A stretch of 34,314 nucleotides of DNA from CAZLYX01 sp964563885 (GCA_964563885.1 CAZLYX010000019.1:1-34314), one strand, 5' to 3'. Shown: positions 1 to 8,405, counted from the first letter of the stretch. The notes: generated from the sequence alone by a model not told the origin. Made by a program: numbers and translations.

Positions 1-464
1 AGAAAAGGATAGTCAAATAAGTAGCTTGGGTTTATGCCATATCTGCTGAAGCTCACTAAAACCAAATATGTGGGGTAAAAAAACAAAATCAGAAACACAG
101 TTTTAAAAACATTTTGAGCGTACTTAGCCCAAAAAGAATTGATATCGCTATGCAATGCTTCAATAGGGACTTTATTTTTTATGCCAAACATAAATAAAAT
201 AGCAGTCACAATAATAAGCATGAATGAATAAATAACAGTTGTATAAGTGTCATTTTTACTCCATTCAAACATATGAAAGCCAATATATGAATATTGATCA
301 GGCACTCCTATTGCAATATCTAAAATTAATGGAATAACATAAAAAATATAAAAAAACGGATAAACGATATATAACGCGTTTAAATAGCCTAGCCGTATTT
401 TATTCACTGCGAGAATGAAAAAAGGCGTTAAGAGCAAAATAGTAAAAAATTTAATAAACAGCAT
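1..464 (-). CDS. Wzy-like oligosaccharide repeat-unit polymerase, N-terminal fragment (incomplete at window edge)
   Basis: A reading frame on the minus strand starts with ATG at 464 and stays open to base 1, giving about 154 residues; the C-terminal part lies outside the window. The protein begins MLFIKFFTILLLTPFF and is very hydrophobic, with apparent membrane segments near residues 2-20, 28-50, 75-95 and 115-140, separated by short polar loops. This pattern, and the position immediately downstream of two UDP-sugar genes, suits an integral-membrane polymerase of O-antigen or capsule repeat units in the inner membrane. A flippase or other multi-pass membrane protein of the same locus is the main alternative, since no diagnostic motif is visible. 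It lies 156 bases beyond tviC on the same strand. The ribosome site is weak (AGG about 10 bases before ATG), so the exact start is uncertain. Confidence 0.5.
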   Translation of the reverse strand, partial: MLFIKFFTILLLTPFFILAVNKIRLGYLNALYIVYPFFYIFYVIPLILDIAIGVPDQYSYIGFHMFEWSKNDTYTTVIYSFMLIIVTAILFMFGIKNKVPIEALHSDINSFWAKYAQNVFKTVFLILFFYPTYLVLVSFSRYGINPSYLFDYPF

Positions 465-620
465 GTGCGTATCCAGTAGCCTATGACTTCTGTAGAATTT
501 TGTTAGCGAACTGGCCAGATAATTATGCAGAGTTATATTTAATAAACTCTTTGTATCAAATCTCAGCTTGTGTATTTATGATTACTAGACTGAGATTTAA
601 CTTGCAGAAGCTAGAGCTGG

Positions 621-1652
621 TTATTTTAAATTATTAACGTACCAAGATACTGCGGCTTCAATACCTTCATAAATTCTGTGAGTTGGCTGATAACCTAGCA
701 TATTAGAAATTTTAGTGATATCCGCTTGAGAATGTCGAACATCGCCTTTACGGAAGTCTTGGTAGTCTGGTTTAGTCGCATAGATGATTTGATGCTGGGC
801 CAAAGATTTTTGCAGAGCATCAAATAAAGTATTGAGCGTAGTGCGGTCACCAACAGCTACGTTATAAACTTGATTTCTTGCTTCAGGGTTAATGGTAGTG
901 GCTGCTAAGAGATTTGCTTGTACTGTATTATCAATAAAGCAGAAGTCTCTGCTCGTTTCACCATCACCATTGATCAGAACGTTCTCACCGTTAATCATGG
1001 CCGCAGTCCATTTGGGAATCACTGCTGCGTAAGCACCATTTGGGTCTTGACGTTGACCAAAAACGTTGAAATAGCGCAACCCTACGCAATCAAAGTTGTA
1101 TGCGCGTGCAAAAACATCAGCATACAGTTCATTGACATATTTAGTTACAGCATAAGGAGATAGCGGCTTGCCAATGCAATCTTCTACTTTAGGTAGGCCA
1201 GGGTGATCGCCATAAGTAGAACTGCTGGCAGCATAGGTAAAGCTTTTTACCTGTGCGTCACGAGCAGCCACTAGCATATTTAGAAAACCATCAATATTAG
1301 TACTGTTAGTGGTAATAGGATCATTGATTGAGCGAGGCACTGAACCTAAGGCGGCCTGATGGAGAACGTAATCGGCGGCTTCACATGCTTGTTGGCAAAT
1401 GCTTAAATCACGAATATCGCCTTCAATAAATTTGAAACGTGTCCATTGTTCAGAGCTTACGAGAGACTGAACTTCATCCAAATTATATTGGTGCCCAGTA
1501 GCGAAGTTATCTAAACCCACAACTTCTTGGTCAAGCTTTAAGAGCGTTTCTAGAAGGTTTGAGCCTATAAAACCTGCTACACCAGTAACCAGCCATTTTT
1601 TAGGTTGCAAACGCAGCGCATTTTTTAATTCATTAAATCGATTTTGGGTCAT
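621..1652 (-). CDS. wbpP: UDP-N-acetylglucosamine 4-epimerase, WbpP/TviC type
   Basis: Short-chain dehydrogenase/reductase of the extended class that interconverts UDP-GlcNAc/UDP-GlcNAcA and the galacto forms, supplying UDP-GalNAcA for surface polysaccharide in the cytoplasm. The start ATG at 1652 gives 343 residues, matching the roughly 341 of Pseudomonas WbpP. A longer frame back to a TTG at 1682 exists, but that TTG sits inside a large hairpin, and AGAGAC lies at ribosome-site distance before the ATG. Visible motifs are the NAD-binding VTGVAGFIGSN near residue 24-34, the AASSSTYGD serine region near 140-148, and the catalytic Y167-x3-K171 in SPYAVTKY. The sequence closely resembles WbpP/TviC as I remember them, including LDNFATGHQ and QDPNGAYAAVIPKW. 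It follows tviB by 79 bases on the same strand, the usual pairing in Vi antigen and O6-type loci. Confidence 0.93.
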   Translation of the reverse strand: MTQNRFNELKNALRLQPKKWLVTGVAGFIGSNLLETLLKLDQEVVGLDNFATGHQYNLDEVQSLVSSEQWTRFKFIEGDIRDLSICQQACEAADYVLHQAALGSVPRSINDPITTNSTNIDGFLNMLVAARDAQVKSFTYAASSSTYGDHPGLPKVEDCIGKPLSPYAVTKYVNELYADVFARAYNFDCVGLRYFNVFGQRQDPNGAYAAVIPKWTAAMINGENVLINGDGETSRDFCFIDNTVQANLLAATTINPEARNQVYNVAVGDRTTLNTLFDALQKSLAQHQIIYATKPDYQDFRKGDVRHSQADITKISNMLGYQPTHRIYEGIEAAVSWYVNNLK

Positions 1653-1678
1653 GTGAGTCTCTGTAATTGTGTAAGTGA

Positions 1679-1717
1679 CCAATAAGCAAGTTGAACACTA
1701 TTCAACTTGCTTATTGG
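1679..1717 (-). terminator. Intercistronic hairpin between tviB and tviC
   Basis: A perfect 17-bp inverted repeat: left arm 1679-1695, loop CACTA 1696-1700, right arm 1701-1717. It lies in the spacer after the tviB stop and before the tviC ATG, both minus strand. There is no T-run on the tviC side, so it is better read as an mRNA-stabilising or partial-termination stem-loop than as a full intrinsic terminator. Unlike most hairpins in the window it contains no DNA uptake sequence. Confidence 0.6.
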
Positions 1718-1731
1718 TTTAAATTGATTGC

Positions 1732-3009
1732 TTACAAACGTAAGTCAGTGTCTTCTTTTTTGAATAAGTATTTCAGGTCATAAATCACATTTTGAGACTT
1801 AGCTAGCTTACGGATTTTTTCAATACCCATTTCTTTGAATTGGTTATGTGAAACAGCTAAAATTACTGCATCATACTTATCATCTTCTAAGCTTGAAATT
1901 GGCGTAATACCATATTCGTGTTCTGCTTCTGCAACATTAACCCATGGGTCGTATACATCGACTGCAATATTGTATGTTGATAACTCATGAACAACATCAA
2001 TGATTTTGGTGTTGCGTAGGTCTGGACAATTTTCTTTGAATGTAAGTCCCATAATTAATACTTTAGCGCCATCTACTTGAATACGCTTTTTCAGCATGGC
2101 TTTAACCAGTTGAGTCGTTACATGTTCGCCCATGCTGTCGTTCAGGCGGCGACCGGCCAAGATAATCTCAGGATGATAACCGATACTTTGTGCTTTATGC
2201 GTTAGGTAATAGGGGTCTACGCCGATACAGTGACCACCAACTAAACCCGGACGGAAAGGTAAGAAATTCCATTTGGTACCTGCGGCTTCCAATACGGCTT
2301 CGGTATCAATCCCCATTTTATTGAAAATTAGTGACAATTCATTGATTAGGGCAATGTTCAAATCGCGTTGAGTGTTTTCAATCACTTTAGCTGCTTCTGC
2401 TACTCTAATGCTGCTGGCTTTATGAGTGCCAACTACAATAATTTGGCGGTACAGTTCGTCAATTACATCAGCTGCTTCGGGCGTAGAACCAGAAGTTACT
2501 TTTTTAATGGTGGTTACACGGTGCTCTTTATCGCCTGGATTAATACGTTCTGGGCTGTAGCCGGCATAGAAGTCTTTATTAAATTTCAGACCAGAGTGTT
2601 TTTCTAATACAGGTACGCAGTCTTCTTCGGTGGCACCTGGATAAACAGTTGATTCATAAATGACGATATCGCCTTTTTTGAGTACTTTACCAATGGTCTC
2701 AGATGCTTTAATCAGCGGAGTTAAATCTGGCTTATTGTGCTGGTCGATTGGAGTAGGAACGGTAACAATAAATACGTTACATTTTTTCAGATCTTCAGTA
2801 TCAGCGGAATAATGCATTTTTTTGGCTTCGGCCATTTCTTCATCGCTAACTTCTAAAGTTGAATCGTGTCCATCTTTTAGTGCTTGGATACGAGGTTGGT
2901 TGATATCAAAACCAACAACAGAGCGTTTTTTGCCGAATTCGACGGCCAAAGGTAGGCCAACATAGCCTAAGCCAATAACTGCTAAATTAATTTCATCGAG
3001 TTTTAACAT
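1732..3009 (-). CDS. tviB: UDP-N-acetyl-D-glucosamine 6-dehydrogenase, TviB/WbpO type
   Basis: Nucleotide-sugar dehydrogenase that oxidises the C6 of UDP-GlcNAc (or UDP-GalNAc) twice with NAD+ to the uronic acid; acts in the cytoplasm ahead of the epimerase encoded next to it. The 425 residues match the family length. The N-terminal Rossmann motif is LAVIGLGYVGLPLAVEFG (about 9-26); the central helix region has SSIRVAEAAKVIENTQRDLN; the catalytic cysteine is C261 in GGHCIGVDPYYL; the C-terminal UDP-binding domain has MGLTFKENCPDLRN. A GGAAA lies at suitable distance before the ATG. A 135-base spacer with one DUS separates it from rfbC upstream, so tviB-tviC may have their own promoter or be read through from the rfb genes. 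Confidence 0.94.
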   Translation of the reverse strand: MLKLDEINLAVIGLGYVGLPLAVEFGKKRSVVGFDINQPRIQALKDGHDSTLEVSDEEMAEAKKMHYSADTEDLKKCNVFIVTVPTPIDQHNKPDLTPLIKASETIGKVLKKGDIVIYESTVYPGATEEDCVPVLEKHSGLKFNKDFYAGYSPERINPGDKEHRVTTIKKVTSGSTPEAADVIDELYRQIIVVGTHKASSIRVAEAAKVIENTQRDLNIALINELSLIFNKMGIDTEAVLEAAGTKWNFLPFRPGLVGGHCIGVDPYYLTHKAQSIGYHPEIILAGRRLNDSMGEHVTTQLVKAMLKKRIQVDGAKVLIMGLTFKENCPDLRNTKIIDVVHELSTYNIAVDVYDPWVNVAEAEHEYGITPISSLEDDKYDAVILAVSHNQFKEMGIEKIRKLAKSQNVIYDLKYLFKKEDTDLRL

Positions 3010-3063
3010 AGAGTTTCCAATATTAAAATGTTTAAAGAGAAGTGAAGGATAGTGTTTGATTTA

Positions 3064-3075
3064 TTCAGGTAGCCT
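3064..3075 (-). repeat. DNA uptake sequence, single perfect copy
   Basis: TTCAGGTAGCCT, the reverse complement of AGGCTACCTGAA, in the spacer between rfbC and tviB. No partner copy is nearby. Confidence 0.9.
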
Positions 3076-3144
3076 GATGATAAATATGACTTTTAAATAA
3101 AAGCCGCACGAAATTATTTTGTTATACGAAGATAACGTCGATGG

Positions 3145-3693
3145 CTATATTGCTTGATTCATAAAGAGTTCGTTTAAAGTTTTACCTAAGCGGTCTTTGG
3201 GTGATAGCAGCGGTTCATTTATAGGCCATTCAATTGAGAGAGCTGGGTCATTCCAAATAAGACACTGCTCAAAAATAGGGTAATAATAATCTGTTAGCTT
3301 GTATTCACAGATAGCGTTTGTGCTCAAAGTAAGAAATCCATGTGCGAAGCCAGGGGGAACCCACATTTGTTGATGATTTTCTGCGCTTAATACAGTACCA
3401 AACCACTTTCCATAAGTGGCGGATTGGACTCGAATATCAACCACAACATCAAATATAGAACCTGAAGAAACTCGAATCAACTTTCCTTGTGGATGCTTGG
3501 TTTGAAAATGGAGACCGCGTAATACGCCTTGCGCAGAGCAGACGCTATTGTCTTGAACAAAGCTATGTTCTATTTGGAGTAATTCTTGGTAACGTTTTTG
3601 TTGAAAAGCCTCAAAAACCAAACCTCGGTCATCTTCAAAGATACGAGGACGGATGATTTTGACGTCAGGAATCGATGTGGTGATGACTTTCAT
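3145..3693 (-). CDS. rfbC: dTDP-4-dehydrorhamnose 3,5-epimerase
   Basis: RmlC family cupin of 182 residues that epimerises C3 and C5 of dTDP-4-keto-6-deoxyglucose, the third step of dTDP-L-rhamnose synthesis in the cytoplasm. Visible family features are RPRIFEDDRGLVFEAF near the N-terminus, the SVLRGLHFQ-like segment (here GVLRGLHFQ, with the catalytic His), DVVVDIR, the WVPPGFAHGF turn, and the tyrosine-rich CEYKLTDYYYP. GAGAAG precedes the ATG. It is the last of the closely packed rfbB-rfbA-rfbC set, 13 bases after rfbA. No rfbD reductase follows; the next genes make a different sugar, so the final reduction must be encoded elsewhere if rhamnose is the product. Confidence 0.94.
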   Translation of the reverse strand: MKVITTSIPDVKIIRPRIFEDDRGLVFEAFQQKRYQELLQIEHSFVQDNSVCSAQGVLRGLHFQTKHPQGKLIRVSSGSIFDVVVDIRVQSATYGKWFGTVLSAENHQQMWVPPGFAHGFLTLSTNAICEYKLTDYYYPIFEQCLIWNDPALSIEWPINEPLLSPKDRLGKTLNELFMNQAI

Positions 3694-3706
3694 TGTTAGT
3701 GGCTTC

Positions 3707-4591
3707 TCAGTTTATTTGCTTAGCAAGGTTGTACAAATATTGACCGTAGCTGGTTTGTTGGAGTAAATGCGCACGTTCCAGAAGTTGCGTGCTGTTTAAC
3801 CAGCCCTTATTAAAGGCGATCTCTTCCAAACAAGCGATTTTTAGGCCTTGTCTTTTTTCGATAGCATGGACTAAATGGGACGCTTCGAGCAGGTTTTCAT
3901 GGGTTCCTGTATCTAGCCAAGTGAAACCTCGTCCAAGAAGTTCGACGTGTAGTTGATTATTACTGAGGTAGCTTAGGTTAATAGAAGTGATTTCTAGTTC
4001 TCCACGAGCAGAAGGTTTGATTGAATTTGCGATGGAAACTGCTTGTTCGTCGTAAAAGTATAGGCCAGTTACCGCATAATCAGATTGAGGAAATATTGGT
4101 TTCTCTTGCAACGAAATGGCGTTCATTTTACTGTCGAATTCAATTACGCCAAATGCTTCAGGATTACGTACTTTATAAGCAAATACAGTGGCACCTTCAG
4201 TACGATTAATGGCTTTTTCGAGCTTAGCGCTAAAGCTTTCACCAAAAAAAAAGTTATCACCTAAAGCTAGAGCTATACGCCCGCCTGCTATAAATTTTGC
4301 CCCGATCTGTAGCGCTTGTGCAATCCCAGCAGGTTTGTCTTGGATGGCATAGCTTATGTTGAGTCCAAATGCACTTCCATCGCCCAGTAAACGCTGATAA
4401 GCACTTTGATCGTGTGGCGTGGTAATCAACAGAATATCTTGAATGCCTGCCAACATTAGTATCGATAATGGGTAATAGACCATTGGTTTATCATAAATGG
4501 GCAAGAGTTGTTTGGAAACACCTAAAGTGACGGGGTAAAGGCGTGAGCCGGTACCGCCAGCGAGTAGGATTCCTTTTATTGGTTTTGTCAT
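3707..4591 (-). CDS. rfbA: Glucose-1-phosphate thymidylyltransferase
   Basis: RmlA nucleotidyltransferase, 294 residues, condensing dTTP and glucose-1-phosphate into dTDP-glucose. The N-terminal signature GGTGSRLYPVT, followed by SKQLLPIYDKPMVYYPL, is clear, as are ALGDNFFFG (metal-binding Asp) and the EKP and TGLYFYD segments typical of the family. Only 9 bases separate it from rfbB and 13 from rfbC, so the three are cotranscribed. The ribosome site before the ATG is weak, suggesting translational coupling with rfbB. Confidence 0.95.
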   Translation of the reverse strand: MTKPIKGILLAGGTGSRLYPVTLGVSKQLLPIYDKPMVYYPLSILMLAGIQDILLITTPHDQSAYQRLLGDGSAFGLNISYAIQDKPAGIAQALQIGAKFIAGGRIALALGDNFFFGESFSAKLEKAINRTEGATVFAYKVRNPEAFGVIEFDSKMNAISLQEKPIFPQSDYAVTGLYFYDEQAVSIANSIKPSARGELEITSINLSYLSNNQLHVELLGRGFTWLDTGTHENLLEASHLVHAIEKRQGLKIACLEEIAFNKGWLNSTQLLERAHLLQQTSYGQYLYNLAKQIN

Positions 4592-4600
4592 TCTGTTAAA

Positions 4601-5656
4601 TTATCGATGTGGTTTTAACGCTTGCCACCAAGCGGCATGGCTTAAATACCAATTAATGGTTTTAATCAGACCATCTTGGAAACGGGTTTTGGCAGACCAC
4701 CCAAGCTTGTGCTGAATTTTATTTGTATCTAATGAATAGCGAGTATCGTGGCCGGGACGGTCTTGGATGTTGATAATCAACTCGCGGTAGCTGTTGATTT
4801 CTGAAGTGTTCGCATTATAGTGACAGGGTAGATATTTATCAAGCAAATCGCATATTTTATAAGTTAACTCAATGTTGCGTAGCTCATTTTGGTCGCCAAT
4901 GTTATAAGTTTCACCTATTTCGCCATGCTGAAAAACATGCCAAATTGCCGCGGCGTGGTCATCTACATAAAGCCAATCGCGAATTTGACGGCCATCACCA
5001 TATATAGTGAGTGATTGCCCTTGGATGGCATTGGTAATCAGCTTAGGAATCAGTTTTTCAGGTAGCTGGTGCGGGCCGTAGTTATTGCTGCTATGCGTTA
5101 TTATAATAGGAATTGCGTAAGTGTTATGCCACGAATTAACCAAATGGTCAGAGGAGGCTTTACTTGCTGCATAGGGGTTTTGTGGGCGATATGGACTGTT
5201 TTCGCGAAAGGGAGTGTCATTTTCTGCTAAGTTGCCATAAACTTCGTCGGTGGAAACATGATGAAAACGGAATGTTGATTGCTTTTTTTCAGGTAGCCTT
5301 TGCCAATAATTTAAGCTGGCTTGTAACAATGAAAATGTACCCATGATATTGGTTTCAATAAAAGCGCTGGGTGACAGAATAGCGTTGTCTACATGACTTT
5401 CAGCGGCTAAGTGAATAATGCCGCAGGGTTGGTGCTGTTTAAATAGTTTGTCTAACAAGCAAGAGTCATTGATATCTGCTTGTATAAATGTATGGCGTGG
5501 GTGATTCAGTATCGTTTCTAAAGAGCTCAAATGCCCCGCGTAGGTGAGCTTATCAATGTTGACGATGGAGTAATCGGTATGCTGAATTAAATAATGGACT
5601 AAGGCTGAGCCAATAAAGCCTGCGCCGCCAGTAATAAAAATGGTTGGTTGGAGCAT
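4601..5656 (-). CDS. rfbB: dTDP-glucose 4,6-dehydratase
   Basis: RmlB, 351 residues, an extended short-chain dehydrogenase that converts dTDP-glucose to dTDP-4-keto-6-deoxyglucose with bound NAD. Motifs visible are FITGGAGFIGSALVHY at the N-terminus, HLAAESHVDNAI, the catalytic STDEVYG (Thr-Asp-Glu) and PYAASKASSDHL with the Tyr-x3-Lys pair, then NNYGPHQLPEKLIP. It begins 18 bases after the ribD stop and has little visible ribosome site, so it probably depends on ribD transcription and coupling. A perfect DNA uptake sequence lies inside the gene (5288-5299), read in frame as Arg-Leu-Pro-Glu in QRLPEKKQ. Confidence 0.95.
   Translation of the reverse strand: MLQPTIFITGGAGFIGSALVHYLIQHTDYSIVNIDKLTYAGHLSSLETILNHPRHTFIQADINDSCLLDKLFKQHQPCGIIHLAAESHVDNAILSPSAFIETNIMGTFSLLQASLNYWQRLPEKKQSTFRFHHVSTDEVYGNLAENDTPFRENSPYRPQNPYAASKASSDHLVNSWHNTYAIPIIITHSSNNYGPHQLPEKLIPKLITNAIQGQSLTIYGDGRQIRDWLYVDDHAAAIWHVFQHGEIGETYNIGDQNELRNIELTYKICDLLDKYLPCHYNANTSEINSYRELIINIQDRPGHDTRYSLDTNKIQHKLGWSAKTRFQDGLIKTINWYLSHAAWWQALKPHR
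5288..5299 (-). repeat. DNA uptake sequence inside rfbB
   Basis: Perfect TTCAGGTAGCCT; on the coding strand it reads AGG CTA CCT GAA in frame (RLPE). Confidence 0.9.
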
Positions 5657-5674
5657 GGGATACGCTTTGTGAGT

Positions 5675-6781
5675 TTAAAGTGCGGGTTGCAATACCCACT
5701 TAATGTCGTTGCCGATGGTGCTAATGGAAGTGGTTTGCCAACTAGGATTGTTCAGTAAAACGTGTGGTGATTCAGGCAGCGAAAATAACGAACGCGCAGC
5801 TTGACCTAATATTTTAGGAGATTGATAAAGCACTAACTCATCGACCAAACCAGCTGATAAAAAAGCACCTCCCAAAATACTGCCAGCTTCTAGCATGATT
5901 TCACCATAGCCTAAATGCGCTAGTTGAGTCATTGCTGTAAATAAATCTAACCCAGAATTGCTTTCAGGTAGCTTTAATAGCGTGACATGCTGGTGTTGTA
6001 AATAAGGTTTCCAATATTGCTCATTAGCTGCGGTAAGAATAAGAGTGGGGCTACCTGAATCTTTAATAACGTGGCTATCCAATGGTGTGCGTAAACGGGT
6101 ATCTAATATAATGCGTATTGGCTGGCGCAAAGTGTGAAAGTTGCGCACATTTAACTGTGGATTATCGGCCAAGATGGTGCCAATGCCAGTGAGGACAGCA
6201 CAGCTTTCTGCACGCAGTATTTGCACATCCTCACGAGCAGCCGCGCCCGTTATCCATTGGCTTTGACCGTTAGAAAGTGCTGTTTTGCCATCTAAACTAG
6301 CGGCACATTTGAGCTTGATAAACGGCCGTTGTCGTTCAATGCGTGATAAAAAGCCACGATTGAGCTCGCGTGCTTGTGTTTTGAATAAGCCACTCACCGT
6401 GGCGATACCCGCAGCGTCTAAAATAGCCAAGCCTTGACCAGAAACCAGCGGGTTAGGATCGGTCATTGCCACCACAACTTTAGTAATGCCAGCGTTTACT
6501 AAAGCATTGGCGCAAGGCGCTGTGCGTCCATGATGGCTGCAAGGTTCTAGGGTTACGTAAGCGGTGGCGCCATGAGCTCGGGCACCTGCTTGTTGCAGTG
6601 CGTGTATTTCTGCATGCGGCTCACCGGCGTAGACATGGAAGCCTTGCCCAACAATTTGCTCACCCTGAGCAATGACACAGCCTACACGCGGATTAGGGCT
6701 GGTAGAAAACCGCCCTTGCCACGCGAGTGACAGGGCGGTTTGCATCATACGGCTATCGGTTTCAGTCAGTTGAATCGTCAT
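5675..6781 (-). CDS. ribD: Riboflavin biosynthesis deaminase/reductase RibD
   Basis: Bifunctional cytoplasmic enzyme of 368 residues for the second and third steps of riboflavin synthesis: deamination of the GTP-derived pyrimidine, then NADPH-dependent reduction of the ribosyl side chain. The N-terminal cytidine-deaminase-like domain has the zinc site H56-A-E58 and P80-C81-x8-C90. The C-terminal reductase domain starts around residue 155 (FIKLKCAASLDGKTAL) and includes SQWITGAAAREDVQ and the late GGAFLSAGLVDEL. It lies 17 bases after a lipoprotein gene and 18 before rfbB. No FMN riboswitch-like leader is recognisable upstream. Its linkage to sugar-nucleotide genes is probably positional rather than functional. 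Confidence 0.95.
   Translation of the reverse strand: MTIQLTETDSRMMQTALSLAWQGRFSTSPNPRVGCVIAQGEQIVGQGFHVYAGEPHAEIHALQQAGARAHGATAYVTLEPCSHHGRTAPCANALVNAGITKVVVAMTDPNPLVSGQGLAILDAAGIATVSGLFKTQARELNRGFLSRIERQRPFIKLKCAASLDGKTALSNGQSQWITGAAAREDVQILRAESCAVLTGIGTILADNPQLNVRNFHTLRQPIRIILDTRLRTPLDSHVIKDSGSPTLILTAANEQYWKPYLQHQHVTLLKLPESNSGLDLFTAMTQLAHLGYGEIMLEAGSILGGAFLSAGLVDELVLYQSPKILGQAARSLFSLPESPHVLLNNPSWQTTSISTIGNDIKWVLQPAL
5963..5974 (-). repeat. Near-DUS inside ribD (11/12)
   Basis: TTCAGGTAGCTT; on the coding strand AAG CTA CCT GAA, in frame Lys-Leu-Pro-Glu (LKLPESN). Confidence 0.6.
6048..6059 (+). repeat. Near-DUS inside ribD (11/12)
   Basis: GGGCTACCTGAA, one mismatch at the first base; on the coding strand it falls in DSGSP. 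Confidence 0.55.
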
Positions 6782-6798
6782 AGCATGGGTATCATTTT

Positions 6799-7392
6799 TT
6801 ATTGGGTTATGGCGACGTTTTGAATCAAAGCCACGTCTTTCAAAACAACCATTAAAGCTTCAGGCGAAGCAACGCTACTGTTGGCGCAGACATTGTATAG
6901 ATTTTCGGCTTCATAAATAGCGATGCAGTTTTCACGCAAGGAGTTCTCATCTGTAGTTTGGATAAATCTGTAGTTCATGCGGTTGCCGGTGGCGGCGCCC
7001 ACATCTACATCAGATAAGCCTTCGGTGTTTTTTAACGCAGTTTTCAGGTTTTTAAAATAGGTTGCTGCGTCAGATTTTGGTTTGCCTAGGCGCGCTGTGT
7101 AAAGGGTAATATCTTGGTTGGCATCATGTTGCAAAAGCGTTAAATCCTCATCACTAACACTGCTCGGATGCAAATCCACTTGTGCGCCCGCGCTGCTAAA
7201 CTGTCCATTTGAAACAGTAATGCGGATTTTTTTGTCGTTGCTCTCGAGTATTTGTACTGCACTCTCTAGGTTGGCAGAAGAGGCAGTGGTGTCAGAAGCA
7301 GGGGGCACTGAAGTTTCAACTTGTTGGTCGCAAGCAGCTAAACCGAACAATAAAGAAGCGGTGATGATTGAGCGTAATAAGTGTTTGTTCAT
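6799..7392 (-). CDS. Uncharacterised lipoprotein
   Basis: 197 residues. A short charged N-terminus (MNKHLLR), a hydrophobic stretch, then a lipobox LAAC with the lipidated cysteine at position 21 mark it as a lipoprotein. The residue after the cysteine is Asp, which in enterobacteria is an inner-membrane retention signal; whether that holds here is unknown. The mature part begins with a Ser/Thr/Ala-rich linker (about 22-45), followed by a mixed alpha/beta-looking domain with two further cysteines, in LRENCIAIYE and LYNVCANS, that could form a disulfide. I do not recognise the family and assign no function. It appears to be the first gene of the run leading into ribD and rfbBAC. A DUS lies 24 bases before the start. 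Confidence 0.8.
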   Translation of the reverse strand: MNKHLLRSIITASLLFGLAACDQQVETSVPPASDTTASSANLESAVQILESNDKKIRITVSNGQFSSAGAQVDLHPSSVSDEDLTLLQHDANQDITLYTARLGKPKSDAATYFKNLKTALKNTEGLSDVDVGAATGNRMNYRFIQTTDENSLRENCIAIYEAENLYNVCANSSVASPEALMVVLKDVALIQNVAITQ

Positions 7393-7415
7393 GGTTTATC
7401 CGTGCGTATATTTTG

Positions 7416-7427
7416 AGGCTACCTGAA
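7416..7427 (+). repeat. DNA uptake sequence, single perfect copy
   Basis: AGGCTACCTGAA just upstream of the lipoprotein gene start, in its probable 5' leader. Confidence 0.9.
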
Positions 7428-7559
7428 AGACAGACCCAGATGTTTGTAAGTGTGACAGTTTTCAATTATAACAAAATCTACTTCGGCTGTGCGCGCGGTG
7501 AATAATTCATGAGTTTTAAGTTGCTATATTTGCGTTCAAAGAGGCAAAATCGAGCAGTG

Positions 7560-8405
7560 TTATAAATCGCCCACACCCACTGTTCGTGCCAATGCTAAGC
7601 CTTCTTCTTTGGTTAGATAACGAGCAGGGCTAGGGCAGTCGCGTAATAAAATATCGCCATTCTGAAACAGCACCAATTCATTAACCGCTAGTTGTGACCA
7701 TTGCTCATTAGTCGTAAGTGGCAGTGTGGTGATGACAGCAACACGATCATTAGGTGTGGTTACGGCAGAAAAATCAATGGCAACGTCGTTGTCTGATAGT
7801 TGAGCTTCGCCAAATGGGGCGGTGCGTACAATATAAGATAGGAGCGTGCTAGCGTGAGCAAACAAAACGTCGCCGTTAGACAACATAAAGTTGAATAAGC
7901 CATGAATGCGCACATCACGCGTTAACTTGGCAACGGCATCAAATAGGGTTTCTGTATCAGGCTTTTCTGGAAATTTTTGTCGCAATTGTTCCAAAATATA
8001 GCAGAATGCAGCTTCGGAATCCGTGGTGCCAACGGGGCGAAAAAACTTACCTAATGCAGGTTTGAAATCCTGCAAATGACCATTATGAGCAAACAGCCAA
8101 TATTCGCCCCACATTTCACGAACAAAAGGATGAGTGTTAACCAACGCAGCTCGGCCTTGCGTTGCTTTGCGGATGTGTGAGATAACGTTTTCAGATTTGA
8201 TTTGATAGGCTTTAACCAAGTCTGCTACAGGGGAGTGCGCACTTGGTTTATCGTCGTGAAATAAGCGAATCCCTTTGCCTTCAAAAAAACCAATACCAAA
8301 GCCATCGGCGTGATGGTCGGTAAGGCCGCCGCGCAGGCGAAAACCTTCAAATGAAAAGACGATGTCTGTGGGTGTGTTGCAATTCATGCCTAAAAGCTGG
8401 CACAT
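7560..8405 (-). CDS. Class II glutamine amidotransferase, YafJ-like
   Basis: 281 residues beginning MCQLLGMNCN, so removal of Met would expose the N-terminal nucleophile Cys2 typical of class II (Ntn) glutamine amidotransferases. Other family features are GLTDHHADGFGIGF, the SHIRKATQG arginine turn, NTHPF and FAHNGHLQDF, and the GTTDSEAAFCYIL segment. There is no synthase domain after the amidotransferase domain, as in E. coli YafJ; the physiological ammonia acceptor is not known for this group. Start supported by AAGGATA before the ATG. It is transcribed away from hslO, with a 339-base shared upstream region. Confidence 0.88.
   Translation of the reverse strand: MCQLLGMNCNTPTDIVFSFEGFRLRGGLTDHHADGFGIGFFEGKGIRLFHDDKPSAHSPVADLVKAYQIKSENVISHIRKATQGRAALVNTHPFVREMWGEYWLFAHNGHLQDFKPALGKFFRPVGTTDSEAAFCYILEQLRQKFPEKPDTETLFDAVAKLTRDVRIHGLFNFMLSNGDVLFAHASTLLSYIVRTAPFGEAQLSDNDVAIDFSAVTTPNDRVAVITTLPLTTNEQWSQLAVNELVLFQNGDILLRDCPSPARYLTKEEGLALARTVGVGDL

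Noticed and set aside
558..598. 9-bp inverted repeat after tviC as a terminator
   Set aside because: Loop of 23 bases and no T-run; too weak to call, although some pause is possible.
1653..1682. N-terminal extension of the tviC product to a TTG at 1682
   Set aside because: The TTG lies in the 17-bp hairpin, no ribosome site precedes it, and the shorter ATG gives the usual WbpP length.
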